A program made the translations under genes and the position numbers. Below the pieces are notes generated by a model that was given only the letters and a program-made list of their open reading frames with translations, did not search any database and was not told where the DNA came from. Positions 26,726 through 35,980 of a DNA stretch of 64,000 bases are shown in pieces (position 1 is the stretch's first letter; every line of letters starts with the position of its first letter). This DNA comes from Streptomyces hoynatensis (GTDB lineage: Bacteria; Actinomycetota; Actinomycetes; Streptomycetales; Streptomycetaceae), in assembly GCF_003626535.1 (NCBI RefSeq), contig NZ_RBAL01000011.1, positions 124,001 through 188,000 on the forward strand, written 5' to 3'.

Positions 26726-29453
26726 ACTCGTGATCGTCCCGCACACCCACTGGGACCGGGAGTGGTACCTGCCCTTCCAGCGGTTCAGGCTGCAACTGGT
26801 GGCGCTGCTCGACGAGTTGCTCGACCGTATGGAGCGTGACCCGCGCCAGCGGTTCACCCTCGACGGCCAGATGGCCGCCGTGGACGACTACCTGGAGGTC
26901 AGGCCGGAGGCCAGGGAGCGGGTCGCGGCCCTGGTGAAGTCGGGGCGGCTGGCGATCGGCCCGTGGGACATCCTCATGGACGAGTTCCTGTGCTCGGGCG
27001 AGCAGCTGGTGCGCAACCTGGAGCGCGGCATCCGGCGGGCCGGCGACCTGGGCGCGGCCATGCCGGTGGGCTACCTGCCCGACATGTTCGGGCACGCCGC
27101 GCAGATGCCGCAGATCCTGCGCGGGGCGGGCCTCGCGCACGCCTGCGTCTACCGCGGGGTCCCGGCGCGGGTGGCGACCGACACCTTCGCCTGGGTGGCC
27201 CCCGACGGCACCGCGATCCGCACCCGCTTCCTGGCCGACGGCGGCTACGGCAACGCGGCCGGGCTGCTGGAGGACCCGGAGCTGACCGACGAGCGCACGG
27301 TCGCGCTGGCCGAGCGGATGGGCCGCTGGGCCCTGCCGGGCGAGCCGGAGTCCCCGCTGCTCGGCATGTACGGCTCCGACCACACGGCGCCGGCCGCCGA
27401 CGCCCCCGAGCGGCTGGCGGCGACGACCGCACGCACCGGCGTGCCCACCCGGCTGGCCACGCTGGCCGAGTTCTTCGAGGCGCTGCCCACCACCGTGGCG
27501 GGCCTGCCCGAGATCCACGGCGAGCTGCGCTCCCACGCCAGGTCCAACATCCTGCCCGGGGTGCTCTCGGTGCGGCCCGCGCTCAAGCAGGCCATGGCCA
27601 GGGCCGAGCGCACCGTGGAGCGCTACGCCGAGCCGCTCGCCGCGCTGTACGGCGACGGCAGCGAGCGGCGTTTCCTCGACCTGGCCTGGCGGCAGCTGAT
27701 CTCCGTCAGCTGCCACGACTCGGTGACCGGCTGCGGCTGCGACGAGACGGCCCAGCAGGTCGCGGCCAGGATGGCGGAGGCCGAGCAGCTGGGCCGCGCG
27801 GTGTGCGACCTGGTGGGCGGCAGGCTGGCGCGGTCGGTGCCGCGCGAGGCGCACCTGGTGTTCAACCCCTCGCCCTGGCCGCGTTCCGGGGTGGTCTTCC
27901 TCGACGCCCCCGCGCCGGGTGAGGGCCTTGAGGTGCTCGCCGACGACCTGCTGGCCGAGCCCGGTTTGGCGCTGGCCAGGGTGCACGGCACCGAGCTCTA
28001 CGGGCAGCACGTCACCGGCTGGTCCTACGCCGAGGACGTGCTGACCTTCACGGTGGCCGCGCACACCGACGTGCCCTTCGACGTGGCCGAGGTGCGCGCC
28101 GCGCTGGCCGGGCGCGCGGCCGGACGGCCGCTGCGGGTGCGGATTCTGGCGGTGCCCAGGCGCACGGTGCCGGTGTGGGCCGAGGTGCCCGCGCTGGGGC
28201 ATGCGGCGGTCAGGCCGGAGGCGAAGTCCCCGGCCGGCGCCCCGCCCCGGCACGACGTGCGGGCCGAGGGGCGGGTGCTGGACAACGGCCTGCTGCGGGT
28301 GGCCGTCGACGCCGCGGGCGAACTCAGCCTCCGCACCCCGGAGGGGGTCGTCGTCCAGGGCCTGGGCGCGCTGGTGGACGGCGGCGACCTCGGCGACAGC
28401 TACAACTACGCGCCGCCGGCGGCGGACGTGCGGGTGGAGCGGCCGCACTCGGTGCGGGTGGTGCCCCTGGCCAGCCACCCGCTGGCCTCCTCCCTGGAGG
28501 TGATCCGCACGTACGACTGGCCGGCGGCGGGGGACTTCGCCGCGAACGGCAGGTCGGCCGAGACGCGGCGGGTGACGGTGCGCACCCGGGTCGAGCTGCG
28601 GGCCGCCGAGCGCTTCGCCCGGCTCACCCTGTCCTTCGACAATCCCTGCGACGACCACCGGCTGCGGCTGCGGCTGCCGCTGCCCCGGCGGGCACACCGC
28701 TCCTTCGCCGAGGGGCAGTTCGCGGTGACCGAGCGCGGCCTCGACGCGGAGGGCGGCTTCGGCGAGAAGCCGCTGCCGACGTTCCCCGCGTCCGGTTTCG
28801 TGGCCGCGGGCGGGCTGGCCGTGCTGCTGACCGAGTACAGCGAGTACGAGCTGACCTCGGGCGGCGCGGAGCTCTCGCTCACCGTGCTGCGCGCGGTGGG
28901 GGCGCTCTCGCGCAACCGCCACGCCTACCGCGACGAGCCCGCCGGGCCCCAGGTGCCCACGCCGGGCGCCCAGTCCCGCGGCGAGCGGCGGGTCGAACTG
29001 GCGCTGCTGCCCTACCCGGAGGGCCCGGCAAAGGACGCGGCCGAGGGTGGGCCGGCGGACTGGGCGGCCGGCGGGGTGCTGCGGGCGGCGGAGGAGTTCC
29101 GCCACGGCCTGTTCACCCTTCCCGGGACCGCGCCCACCGGGACGGCGCTGCCCCCGCCGGCCGCGGGGCCGGCCGTGACGGGCGAGGGCGTGGTGGTGAG
29201 CAGCGTCCGCGAGCGCGAGGGGTGCGTGGAGGTGCGGCTGATCGCGGAGGGCGGCGTGGCGGCCACCGCGCGGCTCTCGGGGGACTTCACCGCGGCCAGG
29301 CGGGTGGACCTGCTGGGCCGCCCGGGCGAGGAACTGCCGGTCGCCGCAGGCCCGTTGAGCGCCGAAGGACCCGAGGGCCCCGGCGGTCCCCGGGGCACGG
29401 TGTCGCTGCCGATGCGGCCCTGGGAGATCGCCACCGTCCGGCTGAGCCGTTGA
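26718..29453 (+). CDS. Glycoside hydrolase family 38 alpha-mannosidase
   Basis: 911 residues from ATG 26718 (8-base overlap with the oxidoreductase). The first zinc motif HTHWDREW is at residues 9-16; the nucleophile Asp122 lies in LPDMFGHAAQMP; GYGNAAGL and SCHDSVTGCG continue the catalytic domain. Middle helical and C-terminal beta-sandwich domains are the normal GH38 order and length. There is no signal peptide, so it acts on imported substrate. GH38 cleaves alpha-mannosides. Finding it in an inositol operon implies the incoming molecule carries mannose, a key clue to the operon's real substrate. Confidence 0.93.
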   Translation: MRELVIVPHTHWDREWYLPFQRFRLQLVALLDELLDRMERDPRQRFTLDGQMAAVDDYLEVRPEARERVAALVKSGRLAIGPWDILMDEFLCSGEQLVRNLERGIRRAGDLGAAMPVGYLPDMFGHAAQMPQILRGAGLAHACVYRGVPARVATDTFAWVAPDGTAIRTRFLADGGYGNAAGLLEDPELTDERTVALAERMGRWALPGEPESPLLGMYGSDHTAPAADAPERLAATTARTGVPTRLATLAEFFEALPTTVAGLPEIHGELRSHARSNILPGVLSVRPALKQAMARAERTVERYAEPLAALYGDGSERRFLDLAWRQLISVSCHDSVTGCGCDETAQQVAARMAEAEQLGRAVCDLVGGRLARSVPREAHLVFNPSPWPRSGVVFLDAPAPGEGLEVLADDLLAEPGLALARVHGTELYGQHVTGWSYAEDVLTFTVAAHTDVPFDVAEVRAALAGRAAGRPLRVRILAVPRRTVPVWAEVPALGHAAVRPEAKSPAGAPPRHDVRAEGRVLDNGLLRVAVDAAGELSLRTPEGVVVQGLGALVDGGDLGDSYNYAPPAADVRVERPHSVRVVPLASHPLASSLEVIRTYDWPAAGDFAANGRSAETRRVTVRTRVELRAAERFARLTLSFDNPCDDHRLRLRLPLPRRAHRSFAEGQFAVTERGLDAEGGFGEKPLPTFPASGFVAAGGLAVLLTEYSEYELTSGGAELSLTVLRAVGALSRNRHAYRDEPAGPQVPTPGAQSRGERRVELALLPYPEGPAKDAAEGGPADWAAGGVLRAAEEFRHGLFTLPGTAPTGTALPPPAAGPAVTGEGVVVSSVREREGCVEVRLIAEGGVAATARLSGDFTAARRVDLLGRPGEELPVAAGPLSAEGPEGPGGPRGTVSLPMRPWEIATVRLSR

Positions 29454-29475
29454 CCGCCACCGCCCCCCGGGAGCC

Positions 29476-30504
29476 ATGATGAGCGAACCCTTCGACGTCA
29501 TCACCATGGGACGCATAGGCGTCGACCTCTACCCCCTGCAGATCGGCGTCCCGCTGGCGCGGGTCGAGTCCTTCGGGAAGTTCCTCGGCGGCTCGCCGAC
29601 CAACGTCGCGGTGGCGGCGGCCCGGCTCGGCCGCCGCGCCGCGGTGATCAGCAGAACGGGCGCCGACCCGTTCGGCGACTACTGCCACCAGGCGCTGCGT
29701 GAGTTCGGCGTGGACGACCGGTGGGTGCGGCCGGTGGCCGCCTACCCGACGCCGGTGACGTTCTGCGAGATCTTCCCGCCGGACGACTTCCCGCTGTACT
29801 TCTACCGGCTGCCCAAGGCGCCCGATCTGGAGATCCGCCCGGAGGAGCTGGACCTGGCGGCCGTCACCGCGGCCCGCATCTTCTGGATGTCGGGCACGGG
29901 ACTGTGCGAGGAGCCCAGCAGGTCGGCCACCCTGGCCGCCCTCGCGGCCCGCTCCGCCGGCCGCGGCGCGGGGCAGGTCGCGACGGTCTTCGACCTGGAT
30001 TGGCGCCCGATGTTCTGGCCGGAGGGCTCGGCCGAGGCGGCGCGGGAGGCGTACCGGGAGGCGCTCTCGCACGCCACCGTCGCCGTCGGCAACCTGGCCG
30101 AGTGCGAGGTCGCCACCGGCGAGCGGGAGCCGTGGGCCTGCGCGCAGGCGCTGCTCGCCGCCGGGGTGGAACTCGCCCTCGTCAAGCAGGGTCCGGCGGG
30201 GGTGCTCGTGGTGGACCGCGCGGGCCGCCGCGCCGAGGTGCCGCCCCATCCGGTCGAGGTCGTCAACGGCCTCGGCGCGGGCGACGCGTTCGGCGGCGCG
30301 CTGTGCCACGGGCTGCTCGCCGGGTGGGAGCCGGAGCGGCTGGCGCGGTACGCCAACGCGGCGGGCGCGCTGGTCGCCGGCCGCCTCGCCTGCTCCGCCG
30401 CCATGCCGGCCGCGGCCGAGGTCGAGGAGTTGCTGGCCGCCGGGCCGCCGGGAGACGGCGCCGGGGACGGGCCCCGGGCGGCGCGGAAGGAGAACCTGCC
30501 GTGA
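29476..30504 (+). CDS. iolC: 5-dehydro-2-deoxygluconokinase
   Basis: 342 residues; two consecutive ATGs at 29476 and 29479 are possible starts. PfkB-type sugar kinase: GGSPTNVAVAAARLG near the N-terminus binds substrate and NGLGAGDAFGGALCHGL near 260-276 is the ATP and catalytic-base motif. The N-terminal MGRIGVDLYPLQIGVPL is typical of IolC, which phosphorylates 5-dehydro-2-deoxy-D-gluconate. It fits the flow IolB to IolC to aldolase seen in the neighbouring genes. The C-terminal tail after 325 is low complexity. Confidence 0.93.
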   Translation: MMSEPFDVITMGRIGVDLYPLQIGVPLARVESFGKFLGGSPTNVAVAAARLGRRAAVISRTGADPFGDYCHQALREFGVDDRWVRPVAAYPTPVTFCEIFPPDDFPLYFYRLPKAPDLEIRPEELDLAAVTAARIFWMSGTGLCEEPSRSATLAALAARSAGRGAGQVATVFDLDWRPMFWPEGSAEAAREAYREALSHATVAVGNLAECEVATGEREPWACAQALLAAGVELALVKQGPAGVLVVDRAGRRAEVPPHPVEVVNGLGAGDAFGGALCHGLLAGWEPERLARYANAAGALVAGRLACSAAMPAAAEVEELLAAGPPGDGAGDGPRAARKENLP

Positions 30505-31484
30505 GCATCGGGATCAGCGACCTGGTCGCGGTGCGCTCCCGGCATCCGGAGGCGATCGCCGAGGCCGCCGCCCGCCGGGTCAGGCGCCCCCTCCTCGGCG
30601 ACAGCGGGCGGCTAATGATCGTCGCGGCCGACCACCCGGCGCGCGGCGCCCTGGCCGTCGGCGGGGACAGGCTGGCCATGGCCAACCGCTTCGACCTGCT
30701 GGAGCGCCTCGTGCTCGCGCTCCAGCAGCCGGGCGTGGACGGGGTGCTGGCCACCGCCGACATCCTGGAGGACCTGCTGCTGCTGGGCGCGCTCGACGGC
30801 AAGGTCGTGATGGGCTCGATGAACCGGGGCGGGCTGGCCGGCGCGGCCTTCGAGCTCGACGACAGGTTCACCGGCCACCGCGCCCAGGACATCGAGCGGC
30901 TCGGCTTCGACGCGGGCAAGCTGCTGCTGCGCATCGACTATGCCGATCCCGGCTCGCTGGCCACGATGGCGGCGACCGCCCGCGTCATCGACGAGATGGC
31001 CAGGCGCCGGCTGCCCGTCTTCGTCGAGCCCTTCATCTCCCGGCGGGTGGGAGGGAAGGTGACCAACGACCTCAGCGCCGAGGCCGTGGCCACCTCCATC
31101 GCCATCGCCTCGGGGCTCGGCGGCACCTCGGCCTACACCTGGCTGAAGGTGCCGGTCACCGACGACCCGGACCTGATGGGCCAGGTGATGCAGACCTCGA
31201 CGCTGCCGGCGGTGCTGCTGGGCGGCGAGGTCAGCGGCGACCAGGACGCCGTCTTCGAGAAGTGGCGCGCGGCGCTGCGGCTGCCGACGGTGCGGGGCCT
31301 GGTGGTGGGCCGCTCGCTGCTCTACCCGCCGGACGGCGACGTCCTGCGGGCCGTGACCACCGCGGTCGGCCTGCTCCGCGAGGGGCCGCGCCCGGAGGCG
31401 GGGGCGAACGGGGCGGCGTCGCCCGGCGGTTTCGCCACCGCGGGAGAACCACGGCAGACGACGCCGGAAGGGAGACTGGGGTGA
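30501..31484 (+). CDS. (Beta/alpha)8-barrel aldolase, Cgl0159 family, probable inositol-pathway aldolase
   Basis: 327 residues from GTG 30501 (GTGA overlap with iolC). Motifs include MIVAADHPARGALAVGG, VMGSMNRGGLAG, RIDYADP and TSAYTWLKVPV, where the Lys is a likely Schiff-base residue, and RGLVVGRSLLYPPDGD near the end. This is the Cgl0159-type class I aldolase-like family that accompanies IolC in Actinobacteria. It should split 2-deoxy-5-keto-gluconate 6-phosphate to dihydroxyacetone phosphate and malonic semialdehyde, the role done by IolJ elsewhere. The final 30 residues are low complexity. Confidence 0.8.
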   Translation: MSIGISDLVAVRSRHPEAIAEAAARRVRRPLLGDSGRLMIVAADHPARGALAVGGDRLAMANRFDLLERLVLALQQPGVDGVLATADILEDLLLLGALDGKVVMGSMNRGGLAGAAFELDDRFTGHRAQDIERLGFDAGKLLLRIDYADPGSLATMAATARVIDEMARRRLPVFVEPFISRRVGGKVTNDLSAEAVATSIAIASGLGGTSAYTWLKVPVTDDPDLMGQVMQTSTLPAVLLGGEVSGDQDAVFEKWRAALRLPTVRGLVVGRSLLYPPDGDVLRAVTTAVGLLREGPRPEAGANGAASPGGFATAGEPRQTTPEGRLG

Positions 31485-32407
31485 GGGACACGACCGAAGG
31501 TCCGGCCGGAAAGACGGCGCGCTGCCACCTGCCGGCCGGTACCGCCTCGGGGGCGATGTACACGCTCGACGTCTCCCCGGAGCGCGCCGGCTGGGCGTAC
31601 TCCTCGCTGCGCGTGCTGCCCCTGGGGCCGGGCGAGCGGCACTCCTTCGCCACCGGCGACAGCGAGTGGATCGTGCTGCCGCTCTCGGGCGGCTGCACGG
31701 TGGAGACCGGGGGCGAGACGTTCCGGCTGCACGGCAGGCCGGACGTGTTCTCCGGCGTCTCCGACTTCGCCTACGTGCCGCGCGACGCGCGGGTGGCGCT
31801 CTCCTCGGCCGAGGGCGGCAGGTTCGCGCTGGCCGGGGCGCGCTGCGGGCGGCGGCTGCCCGCCAGGTACGGGCCGGCCGGCGGGGTGCCGGTGGAGCTG
31901 CGCGGGGCCGGGGCCTGCTCGCGGCAGGTGCACAACTTCGCCGCCGCCGGCGTCTTCGAGGCCGACCGGCTGATCGCCGTGGAGGTGCTGACCCCCGGCG
32001 GCAACTGGTCCTCCTACCCGCCGCACAAGCACGACGAGGAACGCCCGGGCGAGGAGTCCGAGTTGGAGGAGATCTACTACTTCGAGATCGCGCCCTCCCC
32101 CGGCGCCGAGGCCGTGCCGGGCTTCGGCTACCAGCGGGTGACCTCCTCCGGGCGGGGCCGCGGCACCGAGCTGCTGGCCGAGGTCCGCTCGGGGGACGCC
32201 GTGCTGATTCCCGACGGCTGGCACGGGCCCTCGATCGCCGCGCCCGGGCACGACATGTACTACCTCAACGTCATGGCGGGGCCCGGCGAGGAACGGGCCT
32301 GGCTGATCAGGGACCACCCCGGGCACGCCTGGGTCAGGGGCGCCTGGGAGGCCGAGGCCGTGGACCCCCGCCTGCCGCGCCACCATCCTCCGGAGGTGTC
32401 CAGGTGA
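31481..32407 (+). CDS. iolB: 5-deoxy-glucuronate isomerase
   Basis: 308 residues from GTG 31481 (GTGA overlap). The bicupin fold is supported by the conserved segments GWAYSSLRVLPLGPGE, SGGCTVETGGETFRL, FSGVSDFAYVPRDARV and SSYPPHKHDEERPGEES. The last holds the metal-binding His and Glu residues of IolB. It converts 5-deoxy-D-glucuronate to 5-dehydro-2-deoxy-D-gluconate between IolD and IolC. The order iolC-aldolase-iolB-iolD-iolA is a compact version of the known actinobacterial inositol cluster. Confidence 0.94.
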   Translation: MRDTTEGPAGKTARCHLPAGTASGAMYTLDVSPERAGWAYSSLRVLPLGPGERHSFATGDSEWIVLPLSGGCTVETGGETFRLHGRPDVFSGVSDFAYVPRDARVALSSAEGGRFALAGARCGRRLPARYGPAGGVPVELRGAGACSRQVHNFAAAGVFEADRLIAVEVLTPGGNWSSYPPHKHDEERPGEESELEEIYYFEIAPSPGAEAVPGFGYQRVTSSGRGRGTELLAEVRSGDAVLIPDGWHGPSIAAPGHDMYYLNVMAGPGEERAWLIRDHPGHAWVRGAWEAEAVDPRLPRHHPPEVSR

Positions 32408-34377
32408 ACGCTCCACGAAACGATGCGCCGCCCCGGCCGGCGAGCCCCCCGGCGCACTCCCCCGCCCCCGAGGGGGGCGATCGCCCCGGCCCCGCGGGCG
32501 GCGGCACCCGCCGCCTGACCGTCGCGCAGGCCCTCATCCGCTTCCTGGCCTGCCAGTTCACCGAGCGCGACGGCCGCCGCCATCGGCTGATCGACGCGGT
32601 GTGGGGCGTCTTCGGGCACGGCAACGTCGCCGGGATCGGGCAGGCGCTGGTGGAGAGCGGCCAGGGTCCCGGCGCGGTACTGCCGTTCCGTCAGGGCCGC
32701 AACGAGCAGGCGATGGTGCACGCCGCCGTCGGCTTCGCCCGCCAGCGCGACCGGCTGTCGGCGCAGGCCGTCACCACCTCGATCGGCCCCGGCGCCACCA
32801 ACCTGGTCACGGGCGCGGCGCTGGCCACGATCAACCGGCTGCCGGTCCTGCTGCTGCCGGGCGACACCTTCGCGACCAGGCCGGCCGACCCGGTGCTCCA
32901 GCAGCTGGAGCACCCCTCGGCCGGGGACGTCTCGGTCAACGAGGCGCTGCGCCCGGTCAGCCGGTGGTTCGACCGGGTGCACCGGCCGGAGGCGCTGATT
33001 CCGGCGGCGCTCGCGGCGATGCGGGTGCTGGCCGACCCGGTGGAGACCGGCGCCGTCACGCTGGCCCTGCCGCAGGACGTGCAGGCGGAGGCGTTCGACT
33101 GGCCCGAGGGCTTCTTCGCCGAGCGGGTGTGGCAGGTTCCGCGCCAGGCCCCGGACGCGGGGGCGCTCGCCGCGGCGGCCGAAGCGATCCGCGCCGCGCG
33201 GCGCCCCCTGATCGTGGCGGGCGGCGGCGTGCACCACAGCGAGGCCGAGGAGGCGCTGCGCGCCCTGGTGGAGGACACCGGCATCCCCGTCGCCTCCACC
33301 CAGGCGGGCAAGGGCTCGCTGCGCCACGACCACCCCTGCGACCTGGGCGGCATCGGCCACACCGGCACCGAGCCGGCCGACGCGCTGGCGCGGCGCGCGG
33401 ACCTGGTGCTGGGGATCGGCACCCGCTGGACGGACTTCACCACCGCCTCGCACACCCTGTTCGCCCACCCCGGCGTCCGCTTCGTCAACCTCACCAACTC
33501 CCCCGCGGACGCGCACAAGATGGGCGCCCTGGCGCTGATCGCCGACGCCCGCGCCGGCCTTGCCGCGCTGCGCAAGGCGCTGGCCGGGCACCGGGTGGAG
33601 GCGGGGTACGCGGCGGAGTACGCCGCCGGCAAGGAACGCTGGGAGGCCCGGGTCGCCGCCTCGCTCACCCCGGCCGACGAGGACGCCCGCCCCACCCAGA
33701 CCCAGGTGATCGGCGCGCTGGACGAGGTCGTCGGCGAGGAGGACGTCGTCATCAACGCGGCCGGGTCGATGCCGGGAGACCTGCACAAGCTGTGGCGCGC
33801 CAGGCACCGGCGGCAGTACCACCTGGAGTACGGCTACTCCTGCATGGGCTACGAGATCCCGGCCGCCATCGGCGTCGCCCTGGCCGCCCCAGGGCGCCCG
33901 GTGTGGGCGCTGGTGGGGGACGGCACGTACCTGATGAACCCGACCGAGCTGGTCACCGCGGTGCAGGAGGGCCTGGGCATCAACGTGGTCCTGGTGCAGA
34001 ACCACGGCTACGCCTCCATCGGCGGGCTCTCCGAGCTGACCGGCGCCGAACGCTTCGGCACCGCCTACCGGCACCGCGCCCCTGACGGCTCCTACACCGG
34101 CGACCCGCTGCCGGTCGACCTGGCGGCGAACGCCGCCTCGCTGGGCCTGCACGTCCTGCGCGCCGGCACGTACCGCGAACTGCGCGCCGCGCTCGCCGCG
34201 GCCCGCGCCGACGAGCGGCCCACCTGCGTCTACGTGGAGACCGACCCGGCGGACACCGCCCCCGAGGCGCAGGCGTGGTGGGACGTGCCGGTGGCCGGGG
34301 CCGCCTCGCGCCCGGCGGCGCGGGCCGCCCGGGAGACCTACGAGCGCCGGGCCGCGGAGCGCCGCCGCCACCTGTAG
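32404..34377 (+). CDS. iolD: 3D-(3,5/4)-trihydroxycyclohexane-1,2-dione hydrolase (ThDP-dependent)
   Basis: 657 residues from GTG 32404 (GTGA overlap). A Pro-rich leader of about 35 residues precedes the ThDP-enzyme layout: FRQGRNEQAMVHAA with the catalytic Glu, GPGATNLVTGAA, and the ThDP-binding GDGTYLMN...LVQNHGYASIGGL. The family opens the ring of the inosose dehydration product to 5-deoxyglucuronate. Length and motif order match IolD. It is followed by a hairpin and then the methylmalonate-semialdehyde dehydrogenase gene. Confidence 0.95.
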   Translation: MNAPRNDAPPRPASPPAHSPAPEGGDRPGPAGGGTRRLTVAQALIRFLACQFTERDGRRHRLIDAVWGVFGHGNVAGIGQALVESGQGPGAVLPFRQGRNEQAMVHAAVGFARQRDRLSAQAVTTSIGPGATNLVTGAALATINRLPVLLLPGDTFATRPADPVLQQLEHPSAGDVSVNEALRPVSRWFDRVHRPEALIPAALAAMRVLADPVETGAVTLALPQDVQAEAFDWPEGFFAERVWQVPRQAPDAGALAAAAEAIRAARRPLIVAGGGVHHSEAEEALRALVEDTGIPVASTQAGKGSLRHDHPCDLGGIGHTGTEPADALARRADLVLGIGTRWTDFTTASHTLFAHPGVRFVNLTNSPADAHKMGALALIADARAGLAALRKALAGHRVEAGYAAEYAAGKERWEARVAASLTPADEDARPTQTQVIGALDEVVGEEDVVINAAGSMPGDLHKLWRARHRRQYHLEYGYSCMGYEIPAAIGVALAAPGRPVWALVGDGTYLMNPTELVTAVQEGLGINVVLVQNHGYASIGGLSELTGAERFGTAYRHRAPDGSYTGDPLPVDLAANAASLGLHVLRAGTYRELRAALAAARADERPTCVYVETDPADTAPEAQAWWDVPVAGAASRPAARAARETYERRAAERRRHL

Positions 34378-34383
34378 CCGACC

Positions 34384-34424
34384 GGGCCGCCCGCCCACCG
34401 CTTTCCCCCGGGCGCGGGCGGCCC
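34384..34424 (+). terminator. Hairpin between iolD and mmsA
   Basis: Stem gggccgcccgc / gcgggcggccc of 11 perfect base pairs with a 19-base loop lies just after the iolD stop. It may attenuate read-through into the dehydrogenase gene rather than stop it fully. No T-tract was seen. Confidence 0.5.
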
Positions 34425-34483
34425 GCCTCCCCCGGGGGCCGCGGGCGGCCCCACGAACTCGCAGCCAGGAGACCAGGATTCTG

Positions 34484-35980
34484 ATGAAGACCATCGGCCA
34501 CTTTGTCGACAGCAAGCCGGCGGCCGGCACCTCAGGCCGCCACGGCACGGTCTACGACCCCGCCACCGGAGCCGAGGCGGCCAGGGTGGCGTTCGCCGGC
34601 CCGGCCGAGGTCGACCGGGCGGTCGCCGCCGCGGCGGAGGCGTTCCGCGAATGGCGCACGACCTCGCTCGCGCGCCGCACCGCGCTGCTCTTCCGCTACC
34701 GCGAGCTGCTGCACGCCGAGCGTGAGGAGCTGGCCGCGCTGATCACCGCCGAGCACGGCAAGGTGCGGGCGGACGCGCTGGGGGAGATCGCCCGCGGCCT
34801 GGAGGTCGTCGAACTCGCCTGCGCCGTGCCGGAGAAGCTCAAGGGCGCGCTGTCCACCCAGGTGTCCACGGGCGTGGACGTCGCCTCGGTGCGGCAGCCG
34901 CTGGGGGTGGTGGCCTGCGTCACGCCCTTCAACTTCCCGGCGATGGTGCCTTTGTGGATGTTCCCCCTGGCCCTGGCCTGCGGGAACACCGTCGTGCTCA
35001 AGCCGAGCGAGAAGGTGCCCTCGGCGGCGCTGCGGCTGGCGGAGCTGGCCGCGCGGGCCGGTTTCCCCGCGGGGGCGCTCAACGTCGTCAACGGGGACCG
35101 GGAGACGGTGGAACGGCTGACGGCCCACCGGGACGTGGCCGCCGTCAGCTTCGTCGGCTCCACGCCCGTGGCGCGCGCCCTGCACCGGGCGGCCACCTCC
35201 CACGGCAAGCGCGTCCAGGCGCTCGGCGGCGCGAAGAACCACATGCTGGTGCTGCCGGACGCCGACCTGGACGTGGCCGCCGACAGCGCCGTCAGCGCCG
35301 CCTACGGCTCGGCGGGCGAGCGCTGCATGGCGGTCTCGGTGGTGGTGGCCGTCGGCGAGGACACCGCCGACGCGCTGGTGGCCGCCATCGCCGAGCGGGC
35401 GCGCGCGCTGCGCATCGGCCCGGGCGACGACCCGGCCTCGGAGATGGGGCCGCTGATCACCGCGGAGCACCGCGACCGGGTGGCCTCCTATGTGGGCGGC
35501 GCCCGGGCGCAGGGCGCCGAGGTGGTCGTGGACGGCACAGGACTGGTCGTCGAGGGCCACGAGAAGGGGTTCTTCCTCGGCGTCTCGCTGCTGGACCGGG
35601 TGACCCCCGCGATGGACGCCTACCGGGACGAGATCTTCGGCCCGGTGCTCTGCGTGGTCAGGGCGGCGGACTACGAGGAGGCCCTGGCGCTGATCAACGC
35701 CTCGCCCTGGGGCAACGGGGCGGCGATCTTCACCCGGGACGGCGGCACCGCCCGCCGCTTCCAGCTGGAGGTGGCCGCGGGCATGGTGGGGGTCAACGTG
35801 CCGATCCCGGTGCCGGTGGCCTCGCACTCCTTCGGCGGCTGGAAGGACTCGCTGTTCGGCGACCTCCACGTGTACGGCGAGGACGGCATCCGCTTCTACA
35901 CCCGGGGCAAGGTCGTCACCACCCGGTGGCCGCGGCCCGCGGAGAGCGCCGTCAACCTCGGCTTCCCCTCCGGCGCCTGA
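34484..35980 (+). CDS. mmsA: Methylmalonate-semialdehyde dehydrogenase (CoA-acylating)
   Basis: 498 residues from ATG 34484. Aldehyde dehydrogenase fold: LGVVACVTPFNFPAMVPLWM, FVGSTPVARALHRAATSHGK in the NAD domain, and catalytic Cys281 in GERCMAVSVVV. The CoA-acylating MmsA/IolA subfamily lacks the usual general-base Glu and uses CoA, and its C-terminal SHSFGGWKDSLFGDLHVYG is present. It turns malonic semialdehyde into acetyl-CoA and CO2, completing the inositol pathway. The preceding 106-base gap has a hairpin, and AGGAG is placed upstream of the start. Confidence 0.94.
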   Translation: MKTIGHFVDSKPAAGTSGRHGTVYDPATGAEAARVAFAGPAEVDRAVAAAAEAFREWRTTSLARRTALLFRYRELLHAEREELAALITAEHGKVRADALGEIARGLEVVELACAVPEKLKGALSTQVSTGVDVASVRQPLGVVACVTPFNFPAMVPLWMFPLALACGNTVVLKPSEKVPSAALRLAELAARAGFPAGALNVVNGDRETVERLTAHRDVAAVSFVGSTPVARALHRAATSHGKRVQALGGAKNHMLVLPDADLDVAADSAVSAAYGSAGERCMAVSVVVAVGEDTADALVAAIAERARALRIGPGDDPASEMGPLITAEHRDRVASYVGGARAQGAEVVVDGTGLVVEGHEKGFFLGVSLLDRVTPAMDAYRDEIFGPVLCVVRAADYEEALALINASPWGNGAAIFTRDGGTARRFQLEVAAGMVGVNVPIPVPVASHSFGGWKDSLFGDLHVYGEDGIRFYTRGKVVTTRWPRPAESAVNLGFPSGA

